The notes under the pieces: generated by a model
Database searches by the model: none
What the model saw: only the letters and a program-made list of their open reading frames with translations
Told to the model about the DNA's origin: nothing
Program-made: the position numbers and the translations under genes
Assembly: GCA_020736575.1 (NCBI GenBank)
Contig: JAGPYM010000004.1
Span: 2,232,001 to 2,296,000, forward strand
Length of the DNA stretch: 64,000 nucleotides
From: Thelonectria olida
Lineage: Eukaryota > Ascomycota > Sordariomycetes > Hypocreales > Nectriaceae
Direction: 5' to 3'
Shown here: piece by piece, positions 1 to 9,742 of the stretch
How the letters are laid out: each line of letters begins with the position of its first letter
Position numbering within the stretch: position 1 is the first letter of the stretch

Positions 1-714
1 CTCCCTTGGCGCCCAGCTCCTTGGCCCGGGCGATCTTGGCTTCGTCTCCAGACGTCACAAAGACGTTGCATCCAAAGGCAACGGCGAACTGGAGAACCTG
101 AAGAGCAACGCCGCCGCCGATGCCGGTGATGAGGACGTTGGCGCCTGGGAAAGCGGCGTTGCTCTTAGTGACCAGGGCACGCCAGCCTGTCAGACCAACG
201 AGGGGGAGGGCGGCGCCCTCGACGGGGGTGAGGTGATCTGGCGCATGCTCTACTTCGTCCTCGGATACGGCGATGAAGTCCTGCGCAGCGCCTACGGGTG
301 TGAGCTTGGAGCCGCCGTTGACGGCGAACTTGCGAATGTCCTCGGGAGCAGCGGGGTCTGATTCCCAGCCGCGCATGGGAGTGAGGATGACGGCGCTGTT
401 GAGCAAGTCCTTGCGCTTCACTGCGGAGCCAAGGGCGACGACGGTGCCGTATCCATCGGCGAGAAGGGGGTTGGTGAAGGATATGGCTGGGTAGAGGTGG
501 CGACGCATGAAGAGGTCCCTGTGGTTGAGGGCGGCGGCCGAGAGACGCACGAGGACTTCATTGGGGCCGGGGGATGGCTTGGAGACTTCTTTGATCTGGA
601 GTCTGACTCGGTGTTAGTTTTGCATGTACGAATATGAGAGATGGCATCTTACGGATAGTAAACATGACCCGGCTTCGCGCCTTCGACGTGCTGAAGAGTT
701 AGAGCCCGAGGCAT
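1..714 (-). CDS. Medium-chain dehydrogenase/reductase (quinone oxidoreductase or zinc-type alcohol dehydrogenase-like), 3' end outside window
   Basis: The gene starts at an ATG at 714. Exon 1 is 714-653, a GT-AG intron spans 652-603, and exon 2 runs from 602 off the window edge. About 220 residues are visible. The N-terminal GroES-like half includes EVLVRLSAAALNHRDLF. The start of the Rossmann fold includes VLITGIGGGVALQVLQFA, the glycine-rich NAD(P)-binding loop, followed by a TSGDEAK segment. This is the MDR superfamily; members reduce or oxidise small carbonyls and quinones in the cytosol. The visible part has no cysteine in the N-terminal half at the usual catalytic-zinc position, so a zinc-independent reductase is likely. 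Substrate cannot be inferred. The gene is divergent from the next one, with about 1.2 kb between starts. Confidence 0.85.
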
Positions 715-1897
715 TGTGTTGGGTGCTTGATTCTGTATGAGACGCTGGATCCGCGTATACACGAGTTATCAGACGGCGTGTTCGACCTTCTTTATCGTGT
801 ACTCAAGCTCAATTCTTTAGTAATGCAACCGCCATCGGCACGACGGAGACGGGGACGGAGGCTCGATGCCGTCGAGATTGAGCCGACGCCAACGGCCCCG
901 CATCATGAACGCGGGGGACGGACCTCGGCAGAGAGGAGACGTCCGACTATAACTTCCTTAATGGGATACAACCGCCGGGTATTGACTTGTGCATTGCCGG
1001 AGGTCTATGCTAGTTGATTAAGTTATAACCGTAGTAGTGTCGGTGATTTATAATGAAGTCGGCGAAAGGGACGCATGTATCGCCAGTCTTGAATTGAAGC
1101 AGTCGTTCTTCTTTACTTCCTATCGCCTCACGGTCTCATAGGTAGGTCTTCATAGAGCACGTAGGCACGGAGGTAACACTGTCACCGACACTCCGGGCAT
1201 CATTTCAACGCAACCGGACTCCCGGAATAATCGCTTAATTCGCTGACGTTGGCCTCCGTCGGATGAAATATCTCTGAAGAAGGTCCGTTAGTGATGCCAT
1301 GCCCCTGACAAGGATGAAGCTCCTACGCCGACATCACGTTTCTGGGATGATATCATTCTTTCAAAATACTTGCATAACATTCAAACGACGAATAAACACT
1401 GTGAAAGGCGAGAATAAAAATGCATAGGTTTACGAGAGAACTGAATGGTGTAAGTTGAATAAAAAAGTAGGAATTTGGTCCTGCGACAATGGGCTACCCT
1501 ATAGAAGAACCTAATAGGACGAGAACTCAATAACTAGGAGGCAATGCCTGGATAACGGCGTGACTCAAACGAATTTGGGTTAATATAGTTAGCCCTTTTG
1601 AGTTTGAGGCCAGCTAGAGCTAGCTACCTTGTTATATGCAACTTTGAAGAAACGATAGTGACTGTTTGTCCACACCTCGCAACTAGTCTTGTCACAAGTC
1701 TATGCCATCACAAGAACGCCTTGCTGAGCCACCACGAACTAGCTAGCAGACTGCCTCCAAGGCACTGACTGGCTCCCTCCTGCAACTGTATCACTTTCCA
1801 TGCCCTGCTTTTTAACATGTTCGTTCCCGTCTGCCTTTGCCCGGCGCAACCTCCCGAACTCATCAACACTCCCTCGAATTGATCATCTGCATGCGCC
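715..1897. other. Divergent intergenic region, no gene seen
   Basis: This spacer lies between two divergent starts and should hold both promoters. It is richer in A+T than the flanking genes around 1020-1680. An ATG at 1800 opens a short frame that overlaps the next gene's start in another frame; it could act as an upstream ORF if the transcript begins early enough. No conserved protein or RNA was recognised. Confidence 0.5.
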
Positions 1898-4104
1898 ATG
1901 GATCCTGTTTCCATCGCCTTTTCGTGCCTCACCCTCATCGAAGTCGTCGGTAGAGCGTCAACTCGCATCTGCGGTTTCGTCAAGGGATGTTGCGACGCGG
2001 AAGAAGACCTGGCGGCCATCAACCGCGAGCTCGTCGAACTGACCCGCGTGCTGAAGATTCTGGAAAATGGATTGCAGAATGAAGTTGCGACTGGCCAAGA
2101 AGAATCCGTCCTCCTCATTATCGACGGTTGCACTGAGATTACGGAAACGATCAATACGGTTCTTGATGAGCACGATGGCAAGATTAGCGCGGTAAAATGG
2201 ACCCTAGACGGAAAGAAGCAGGTCCAGGAACTCCAGGCCAAGTTGGAAGGTCACCGTCACAATTTGATTCTCTTCGTTGGCACTCTGTCGTTGTGAGTTA
2301 GCTAGTGGAAGAAGTCTATTATTGGCCTGGCTAACATATTGATTGTAGTGCGATGGCGAGGACCATCAGGGAAGACACGAGAGCTATCAAAGCCCTTCTG
2401 CTGGAAGGGATGAATAAAAGAAGAATGGATTCCACTCGAGATGAGAGTCGCAATCCAGTTCCGCCTATACCAAGCGTTACCTGCGATGTCGACTCAGTCG
2501 CTGCGGTAGTCGGTGCGAAAGTGCTAGAGTATCCAGTAGTTCCTCGCAGGCAGCCCTATGGACCGTGGGTCTTACGCCTAGAGCTATACCTTCGATCGCA
2601 GATCTATTTACTGATCTTTTTCAGGTACGGAATTGAGGAAACGTTTCAGGATCGACTTCGCTTCAGAAGGGCACAGGAGCAGGCTGGCAACTTGATGGGA
2701 CGTCCCAGGGGAAGTAACAGGCACATTCGAACACTTGATTCTCTGCTTGCGCGGAAGAGCGACCCGGAACTGAGAAGCTGCCCTGGACGTTTCAATACTG
2801 GTCCCAAACCGAGGCCAGGAGAATGGGAATTTGTGCTCCCATGGGCAACAAATGGAAGGGATAAATCTGATGAGATGACTGCCGCCCCTGGACCCGAACC
2901 CGCCAGCAAGGTGTTACAGAGAGCTGTTGATGATGCAATGAAAAGTTTGCCATTCTGCATGGGCGCAGGGAGTTCACCTCAACCGACCTCTGACCGGAGC
3001 CATTGCAGGGCTGAGCTGGCCAACGTCCTTGAAGTAGAATCGAAGCCAGAAACCGGCGCTGTATCACCCGATGGGTCAGTTGCCGCCATCTTCGCAAAGG
3101 ACATGCTCTATTTCTTCGATACTCGGCCAATGAGAGGCGAGTTGACTGGGCATCTGGACTTTCGGCCAAGTCCCCGCGAGGTGCGGCGGAATGAGCGAAG
3201 ACAGAGAGACAGCGTGCAACAGCCATCTAGGAGCGAAGTGTTTCCCTTGGTCCAGTTCCTGGCCACGGATGGATCGCTGGTCATGGCGACGCATCGGGAC
3301 TCCAGAAAAGAAATATTCCACACGAAGACACAGACGCTCCTCAAGACTTTTAGCGCTGGCCATGAGGTATGGATTGACGGCGTTGCCTTGGACGCGAACA
3401 CGGCCGCGATGCTCGTCTGCGAGGAACCAGCCAACAGACGAAATGTCACTGAGCTGCGACTGGTTGGAATCTCTAACCTGTCCAAAGACGCCGAGGTGCC
3501 GAATGTGAGCTTCACGGAGAGGGTCATTTATCAAGGCATGGAAGTCCATCATCGCTTCAAACTCTCTCCTACCGGTCGCTCAGCGGTTATTTTGCCAACA
3601 ACACCGGGAAATGTCCGCGCTCACCCTGTGATACTTCTCCGACTTGATGGAAATGGAGTGGAAAAGTGCGAGATGCACCTCCCATTTCCTGACTGGATCG
3701 ACAACCGACATGGATTCATTCTGCGGTCATGCGCCCTCACGGACGACACATTCGTCATGGTGACTGCCCCTACCAGCGGTCATGTCGTTGTCAAGGCCTG
3801 GGACCTCGCGTCAGAAACATTGAAATACTGTCGGGAGATCGAAGACCCTGGCAGTATATTCCTGACTCAGGATGGCCGCTTCGCTTGGACGTCGGTTGAC
3901 AGGCACTCGCCGGGCTGGACGGGTGTGCTTCTGGATCTGTCTTCATTTGGGCGGGTCAATGGACTTTGCGAGAATAGGAGGTTCTTCTTTCAAGGCAGCT
4001 CGACGGTGATGAGTCGGTCCTCGATGGAGGAGAGGTCAAGGGGACCGTATCGGGTGGAAATACATGACATTGTCGAGTCGAGGAATAGGGGTACGCGTTA
4101 CTGA
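1898..4104 (+). CDS. Fungal NLR-type N-terminal domain (PigL_N/Helo-like) protein with beta-propeller-like C-terminal region
   Basis: Three exons are inferred: 1898-2292, 2349-2564 and 2625-4104, giving 696 residues. Intron 1 (2293-2348) has GTGAGT, a GCTAAC branch site and TAG. Intron 2 (2565-2624) has GTGGGT, CTGAT and CAG. The first 130 residues begin MDPVSIAFSCLTLIEVVGRA and continue as a helical region. This is the signature of the N-terminal domain placed before NACHT or NB-ARC modules in fungal NLR-like proteins and also found alone. There is no P-loop NTPase. The last 400 residues contain beta-strand repeats of WD type, such as VSPDGSVAAIFAKDMLYFFD and VVVKAWDLASETLKY. A role in non-self recognition or regulated cell death is only an inference from the N-terminal domain. 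The C-terminal repeats are diverged, so the propeller call is tentative. Confidence 0.75.
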
Positions 4105-5097
4105 AAGGGAACGAGAGTATCGGGGAAAAGCGGATGGTTTTTTATATAATGAAGCCGATGATTACATGTCCAACCTGTGCCAAGAGTCAGATTGGTGGTG
4201 GCTGCGATGGCGAGGGATCGTTTTTAATCGACAACTACCGCCCGAAGCCGCTGTTCAAGGTCACCGAACAGATCGGAGCCATCCTGACAGCGATGCAGAC
4301 AATATTGTCGCTCGACATTCCCCTACGTATGACCCATAGTCGCACTCTTAGTACCGGCTACTTGATGGTCAGAATACGTCAGCACTCAATCGGCCGGGAA
4401 AGCTGGGGAGTGGTGCCCGAGGTGCCCGAGACATGAAGCGTCCGGGGTGTCCCCTGCTCCGAGCCGGAAGTCGCTTACGTTACGTCTTCGGCTCTCGCGG
4501 ACGACAACGACATGGAAGACGAATGGAGGTTACATGGATTATGATATTGCAGTGACTGCGAGTTCCATTGTTGCGTCGTCGGAGGAGGTGGACGCGTGTA
4601 CCCGCCGAATGCCCTCTTCCAAGCTGTCATCTACTTACATATGTGATGCGTCTTGGGATGGATGGATGAATTCACCTCAACTACCAAGTAATCAAAGAGC
4701 GTCCATCATCATCTTGTGTGCCAAAGCACAATTCACCATGCCGTCTTCAAATGGCATCATCACCTTTCCCTTTATTCCCTCTCTCTCTCTCCCACGCTAG
4801 TGCCAGATGGTGGATCGATCTGCTTCATACATAATTAAATTCACAATATCCTTGCTCTTGTTTCCATGCTCTGTGACTGACCATTCGGCGACCGAACGAA
4901 GCTCTCCTTCATAATAATCTCGGCCTTGATTTGTGAGCAACTCGAAGACTCCATTGCCCAGGTACCCAGGTGGTGCAAAAGGAAACTTCCCTGCGGGAAA
5001 TCCCACCTACATAAAAGCGCCTTTTCTTGTTTCCTCTTGTACTCCCCGTCATCCGCACCACAAGAACACTCAACAACTCTAACAAATTCAAAACATC
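4105..5097. other. Intergenic region with a short open frame just after the NLR-like gene
   Basis: The spacer runs between two genes on the + strand. At 4134-4436 there is a 100-codon frame with a CPTCAKSQ...GGGC cysteine cluster. It starts 30 nt after the preceding stop, has no clear promoter and matches no family I know, so I do not call it a gene. The distal part is CT-rich and carries the TATA-like site of the YeeE gene. Confidence 0.45.
5010..5017 (+). promoter_or_regulatory. TATA-like element of the YeeE/YedE gene
   Basis: CATAAAAG lies about 80 nt upstream of the ATG at 5098. It is followed by a pyrimidine-rich stretch and an A/C-rich leader that resembles a highly expressed fungal 5' UTR. 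The inference rests on sequence and spacing only. Confidence 0.45.
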
Positions 5098-6145
5098 ATG
5101 GCTACCCTGCTCTCGGGCGCCGTCTTTGGCGCCGCCACTGTGGCCGCCGGAGTCTACTCTCCCTCCGTCATCATCTCCCAGTTCAAGTTTGAGGACTGGC
5201 ACATGCTACAAACCTTTCTCGGTGCAACAGCCAGCAGTGTGTATGTTCTCCTCTCGCCCTCCCGCCGTTCTTTTCCAGAATGCTAACAAGATAGCTAGCG
5301 TCGTTTACAAACTTGCCGAGGGCCTAGGATACGTCACCCTGAAACCTCGCAGCTCTTCTCCTCTGGGCATCTTCTCTCAGTATGACGGGAACATCATTGG
5401 AGGTTTGCTGCTCGGAGCAGGCATGGCCGTTTCTGGATCCTGTCCCGGCACCGTGCTGGCTCAAGTTGGAGCCGGTCTGCAAACCGGGTTTTACAGCCTC
5501 GGCGGTGCTCTCCTAGGCGGAATCGCATACACTGGCTTTGTTGCAAAGGCCATCAAGTGGCAAAAGGAGAGGACGGGAGTCAAGGCCGAGACAGTCACCC
5601 TCAGCCAGCAACTTGGTCTGTCCAGCGCTGCCACCTTTGTCCTCTTCGAGGCTCTCGCCATCTCAGCTGTTGCCGCCTCGGTCCTTTACGGAAACGATTC
5701 GTCCGACTTCACCCTGTTCTCCGCAGGGAGCGGTCTTTTCCTCGGTCTTGCGCAGCTCTTCTCCATTCTCACCCGCAAGAGCATGCTCGGCGTATCGGGA
5801 TCTTACGAAGAAGCCGGCAACCACTTCTGGTGGCTCCTCCGCGGCGCCGACCGCAACTCGTTTCCTGCTAGTCGCCAAAACATGCTGTTTGCGAGCGGTG
5901 TTGCTGCTGGTGGTTGGGTCGTGACTCAGAAGGCGCCTTCGTTGTTGGCGGAGAAACTGGTTGAGACGGCCCCAGGTTTGGCGGTAGCTGGCGGTTTTTT
6001 GATGACGGTGGGAGCCCGGGTGGCTGGTGGATGTACATCTGGTCACGGTATCAGTGGACTGTCCTTGTTTTCCGTCTCGAGTCTTGTTACCATTGCATCG
6101 GTGTTTTTGGCGGGAGGCCTTCTGGCTCCTCTAATTCATCAATAG
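5098..6145 (+). CDS. YeeE/YedE-family sulfur (thiosulfate-type) transporter
   Basis: Exons 5098-5240 and 5299-6145 encode 329 residues. The intron has GTATGT, GCTAAC and CTAG. The protein is almost entirely membrane-spanning, with two YeeE/YedE half-domains. Each half carries a hallmark cysteine motif: GSCPGT with C96 and GGCTSGHG with C293 and H297. In the bacterial thiosulfate transporter TsuA of this family, conserved cysteines relay thiosulfate across the membrane, so uptake of thiosulfate or a related sulfur species is a reasonable inference. Localisation (plasma membrane or organelle) cannot be read. The family is mainly bacterial but occurs in many filamentous fungi. It is convergent with the RidA-like gene, with 169 nt between stops; no sulfur gene lies nearby. 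Confidence 0.88.
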
Positions 6146-6314
6146 ACGATGGGTTGAGACATGGCGTAGGTATAGAATTGTTTCGAGATTCCCTTCTGTG
6201 TTCCGGGAAGATAGATAGCTTTTGATCACTTCTGCTGGGTAGTTGATTTAATGTCATTTCCTATCACTACCACTAAGAACCAGCAGTCTTGGAGCTACAT
6301 GTCCTGCTCAAAGA

Positions 6315-6791
6315 TCAGAAATAGCACTCGTCTTTACTCCCGCTACCCTTCATCGCCGTGACCTCAATTTCAATCTTCATCTCATCCTTCATCAACCCGG
6401 ACTGCACCATGGTGGCAGCAGGGCGAACCTTGCCAAGCCACTTCTGCAAGACGGGCCATGTCTTGGAGAAGTCGTCACGATCGGGAAGAATATATCGAAC
6501 CCGGACGACGTCAGCCATTGACGAACCGGCGCTTTTGAGGGCTGCGTTGATGTTCTTGAATGTCTGGTCGGCCTGCTCTGAGACGTCGTCTGAGATGGCC
6601 CCGGTCTTGTAGTCATACCTAGTTAGAGGTTGTTGAGCGGTGGTCTAGACAGCCGGCATGAAGGACGACACGGGTAAGGATCCATACCCAGTTGTACCGC
6701 TGACAAACACCCATTCGCCGTTGACGACGGCTCGAGAGTAGCCGATTTGACTCTCAAAGGCAGATCCGCCGCTGATGTTCTCTCGAGTCAT
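6315..6791 (-). CDS. RidA/YjgF/UK114-family protein (putative imine deaminase)
   Basis: Two exons, 6791-6688 and 6618-6315, give 135 residues, the normal family length. The intron is GTATGG..CTAACTAG. Motifs include VNGEWVFVSGTTGYDY, a mid-region with VSEQADQTFKNINAALKSAG, and the C-terminal RPAATMVQSGLMKDEMKIEIE. The arginine before PAAT fits the substrate-carboxylate-binding arginine of RidA, followed by the usual KIEIE strand. Members form trimers and hydrolyse reactive enamine/imine intermediates from PLP enzymes, although many fungal paralogues have unknown substrates. No mitochondrial presequence is visible, so a cytosolic location is likely. The gene is convergent with the sulfur transporter. 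Confidence 0.88.
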
Positions 6792-7286
6792 GTCGAGCTG
6801 GGAGATGAGAAGGTGAAGTCTTGTTAATTGACTAAGTATGGGTATGCTGAGGACGTTATATCTAGGTAGATATATATATGCCTTGTTATCAGGTTGTCAG
6901 GAAGTGAGTCACAGTGAATAGTGAGGGTCCGATTTGTTGCCGGAGATTGTCAATGCCAGAGTCGGATGAAGCGTGGGGTAGTTGGCACGTCCGCGTGGCC
7001 CATGCCAGTCTATCAGCTGAATCGCTCATGAACGCCATGCCACGTGGGGAATTGATCAGGCCTAAAGTCGGAATAGCGTCCATATGGATAATATGACAGC
7101 TCAGTTACCAGCATCTGAGCTATTGTGAGTTTGACACACAAGTTCAAACCGTTCTTGGTATTAACTCCGTCGGTTTTGTAGTTCCTACACCGAGACATGA
7201 CATACGGTGGAGAGAGGTCGTGGTATCAAGTGCAGCACTATCATAGTAATGTACAGTATTTTACACTCCGCAGCTGCTTGGTTCGC
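6792..7286. other. Intergenic region, no gene seen
   Basis: This 495-nt spacer contains the promoter of the RidA-like gene and the 3' flank of AIM41. It holds a short AT-rich run near 6855-6880 (tagatatatatatg) but no coding or RNA feature I can support. Confidence 0.5.
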
Positions 7287-7868
7287 TTAAGCAGTGAGTT
7301 CCTTGACCATCTTGGCCAATTCCTTCTTGTCCACATCCTTACCCTCGAGGGCACCACCAAGTCGCCTCATCACATCTCCCAGGACAGACTTGGCCGGAGT
7401 TCCAGCTGCCTTGGATGCCTCGACGGCCTCTTGTACCAGTGTCCTGAGCTCAGCCTCGCCGAGCGTTTGTACGCCACTGTTGGCGACATACTCCTGCAGG
7501 ATCTTGACTTGCTCCTCCTCCTTCTGTGCTAGGTCGTCCCGGCCGACAGACTTGGCCTCGGCAATCGTGTCAGCGGAGGCCTTCTGGATCTTGCGGATCA
7601 GGGCAACGAGCTGGACGTCGGTTCGGATAGGGTTCGCCGTCTTGGAGGCATTGAGGTTGGCAGACATGATGGAACGGAGGACGCTCAAGCGGGCGGTATC
7701 CTTGGCGCGCATGGCAGTCTTCAAGTCTGCCTTGAGCTTGGATAGCAGTGGTGGGGGAGCATCGCTGGTGGAGGTCGAATAGAATCGGCAGAGGGGAGTG
7801 CGGATGGCGGTGCTGGGGCGCGGGGCCCGTAGTGCTCGGAGGATCTGAGTGGAAGGCTTGAAAGACAT
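7287..7868 (-). CDS. AIM41: AIM41, mitochondrial GatB/YqeY-domain protein
   Basis: A single exon encodes 193 residues. The N-terminus (MSFKPSTQILRALRAPRPST and onward) is basic and serine-rich with no acid, as in a mitochondrial presequence. The remainder is the YqeY-like domain: LLSKLKADLKTAMRAKDTAR, LSVLRSIMSANLNASK, VQLVALIRKIQKASADTI and GDVMRRLGGALEGK. The same fold forms the tail domain of the amidotransferase subunit GatB. The yeast homologue AIM41 is mitochondrial, and its loss alters mitochondrial genome inheritance; its biochemical role is not established. Length and domain cover the whole protein, so the start is well supported. Confidence 0.93.
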   Translation of the reverse strand: MSFKPSTQILRALRAPRPSTAIRTPLCRFYSTSTSDAPPPLLSKLKADLKTAMRAKDTARLSVLRSIMSANLNASKTANPIRTDVQLVALIRKIQKASADTIAEAKSVGRDDLAQKEEEQVKILQEYVANSGVQTLGEAELRTLVQEAVEASKAAGTPAKSVLGDVMRRLGGALEGKDVDKKELAKMVKELTA

Positions 7869-9742
7869 GGCGGACGGATTTTTGTTTTCGATAATTGAGG
7901 CGTTGTGAGCTGGTGCTATGTGAGCAAGCAGTGTGATGTGAGAATTGAATCTGGGGAGTTGAGGACTGGAGCTCGAAATTTCCTACTCCAATCAGCGCAC
8001 CCAATTGGTCGCTGATCCATCCACATGCAGCCCGCCCTGGGACAACGTGGAGGAGGAATAAATCCGAGATATGCAACCCCGGACATTGACAATGCACGAT
8101 CTAACGTCGAAATAATGGAGTGTAAATATTTTCTTTGAAATCAATATCGCCCTTCGAGGTGAGACACTTGCCCATCTATTCCGATGACAAAACATGGGCT
8201 AATTGAGGCTGGTCATCAGAGTTGTCCACGTCGTCAGACTCCCGTCATGCTAGCACACAGTTGTCTTACTGTTAGCCGCCGAGAGATGCAATAAACCGTC
8301 TGCCGAAGTTAGCGGTACGTAATTACGAATACCAGGCTGCAAAGAAAACATGCTGTGAAAGAGTGTGACTGATGAACTAGCCAGGATGCCGAGCCTGACG
8401 GGCTGCATTTGTTCATCTCAGTCAGCTGGTACGTAGCTGCCCTGCCAGAGAAAGCTCAGCTGAGAAAAGAGACAACATCCCTCCCAAGGGCAAGCCACTC
8501 GCCCTCATGGGGCTTTGTCGTCGAATAGATCGACGGCCTAAATCACCTGATCATTCTGGCACCTGCAATCTCATGCCAAGTTGAGGGTTAACTAGGGTCG
8601 GGGAAGATTCCGCTGATAATTTCACCTCGCTAGGGGTGACGCTAAGTAGCCGACTTGCCAGCCAGGAACCGATGCAATGATTGACTCAGACCAGCTGGGT
8701 TGGGGACGAGGCTGCGGGCGATCAATCATGGCCACACAGGGGAGGTTTTAGTTGTGTCTTGGGTGCCTTGTCTTGGTTGCCGTCCTCCTTTGTACACGTA
8801 GATATGGCCTCGGCGGGACGCTTCGTTGGATGGATGATCTCCCATCTCTCCCCATGGTGGATGAATATCAACATCTCTGGTCCCCTGAAGCCAACAATGG
8901 GCATTGGTCTCCTTGACAGGGCAGGGGAGGACGTTCCTTTCTTCTTCCACAAGCCAGGATACTTTGAGGTGTCATCCAGGTCTTGATTGGACAGGTGGGT
9001 TCAGAGGCGGGAGGGACCGGCGTCAACCATGCTCCCCTTTCTACCTTTCCCTCCCATGCGCCTAGATAGTGATTAGTGGACTTTCCCCGGGATGGCAGAC
9101 GGCACTGTTCAACCTGTGGTCTCGAGCCGCTGCATCCAAGAGAAACCATGCCAACATCTCGGTAGCTAGCGGCATCTGAGCATCCGTCAGACAGTGCCGA
9201 ACATGGCCCTGGCGGCAACGAGTGAGCAATGACGGCCGCTGCTGGTTTCTTGTTGGTTGACTCTTCATCTCCCTTCCTTGGTTCCTGTTTCTCATTGATG
9301 AGTAAGGTCGTAATTGCCTGAGGCCGTCTTCATTCGTAGATGCCCAATGTGAGCCTGCCTGGGTATATCTCCTTCCCTGCTTAGGAATGCTTGCTCATCC
9401 GATTTCACCCCGTTCCTGCCCTGCATCTTGCTGTCAACGAGTCCCATCCGTTCGCACCTGCCTGGGAGCACCCACATCACCTGCACCCACAATGTTCTTG
9501 CCCAACCCGGCAAACGGCGCCACATGGACTCCTCCGAGCATCTAAACCTTCTTTCAACCTCGCAACTTGTTCGAATCCATCGATTCTCCTCCAACATCAC
9601 CCCAACCGTCCATGACCCGTCACAGGAATGTTGAGCATGCCACCGATTGTGTCTACTCTCCTTCGACAACTTCGATGCTTCCCACCCAACATGTTTCGTT
9701 ACCCCCACTGCTTACCGCGCGTCTTTGTTTTCTCAATACTCA
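7869..9742. other. Intergenic region, no gene seen
   Basis: This 1.9-kb spacer separates the AIM41 start from the stop of the methyltransferase gene. Short overlapping open frames exist on both strands at 8680-8990 and 9290-9810, but none has a recognisable domain or consistent splice context. The region around 9400-9750 is rich in C and T. Confidence 0.5.
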
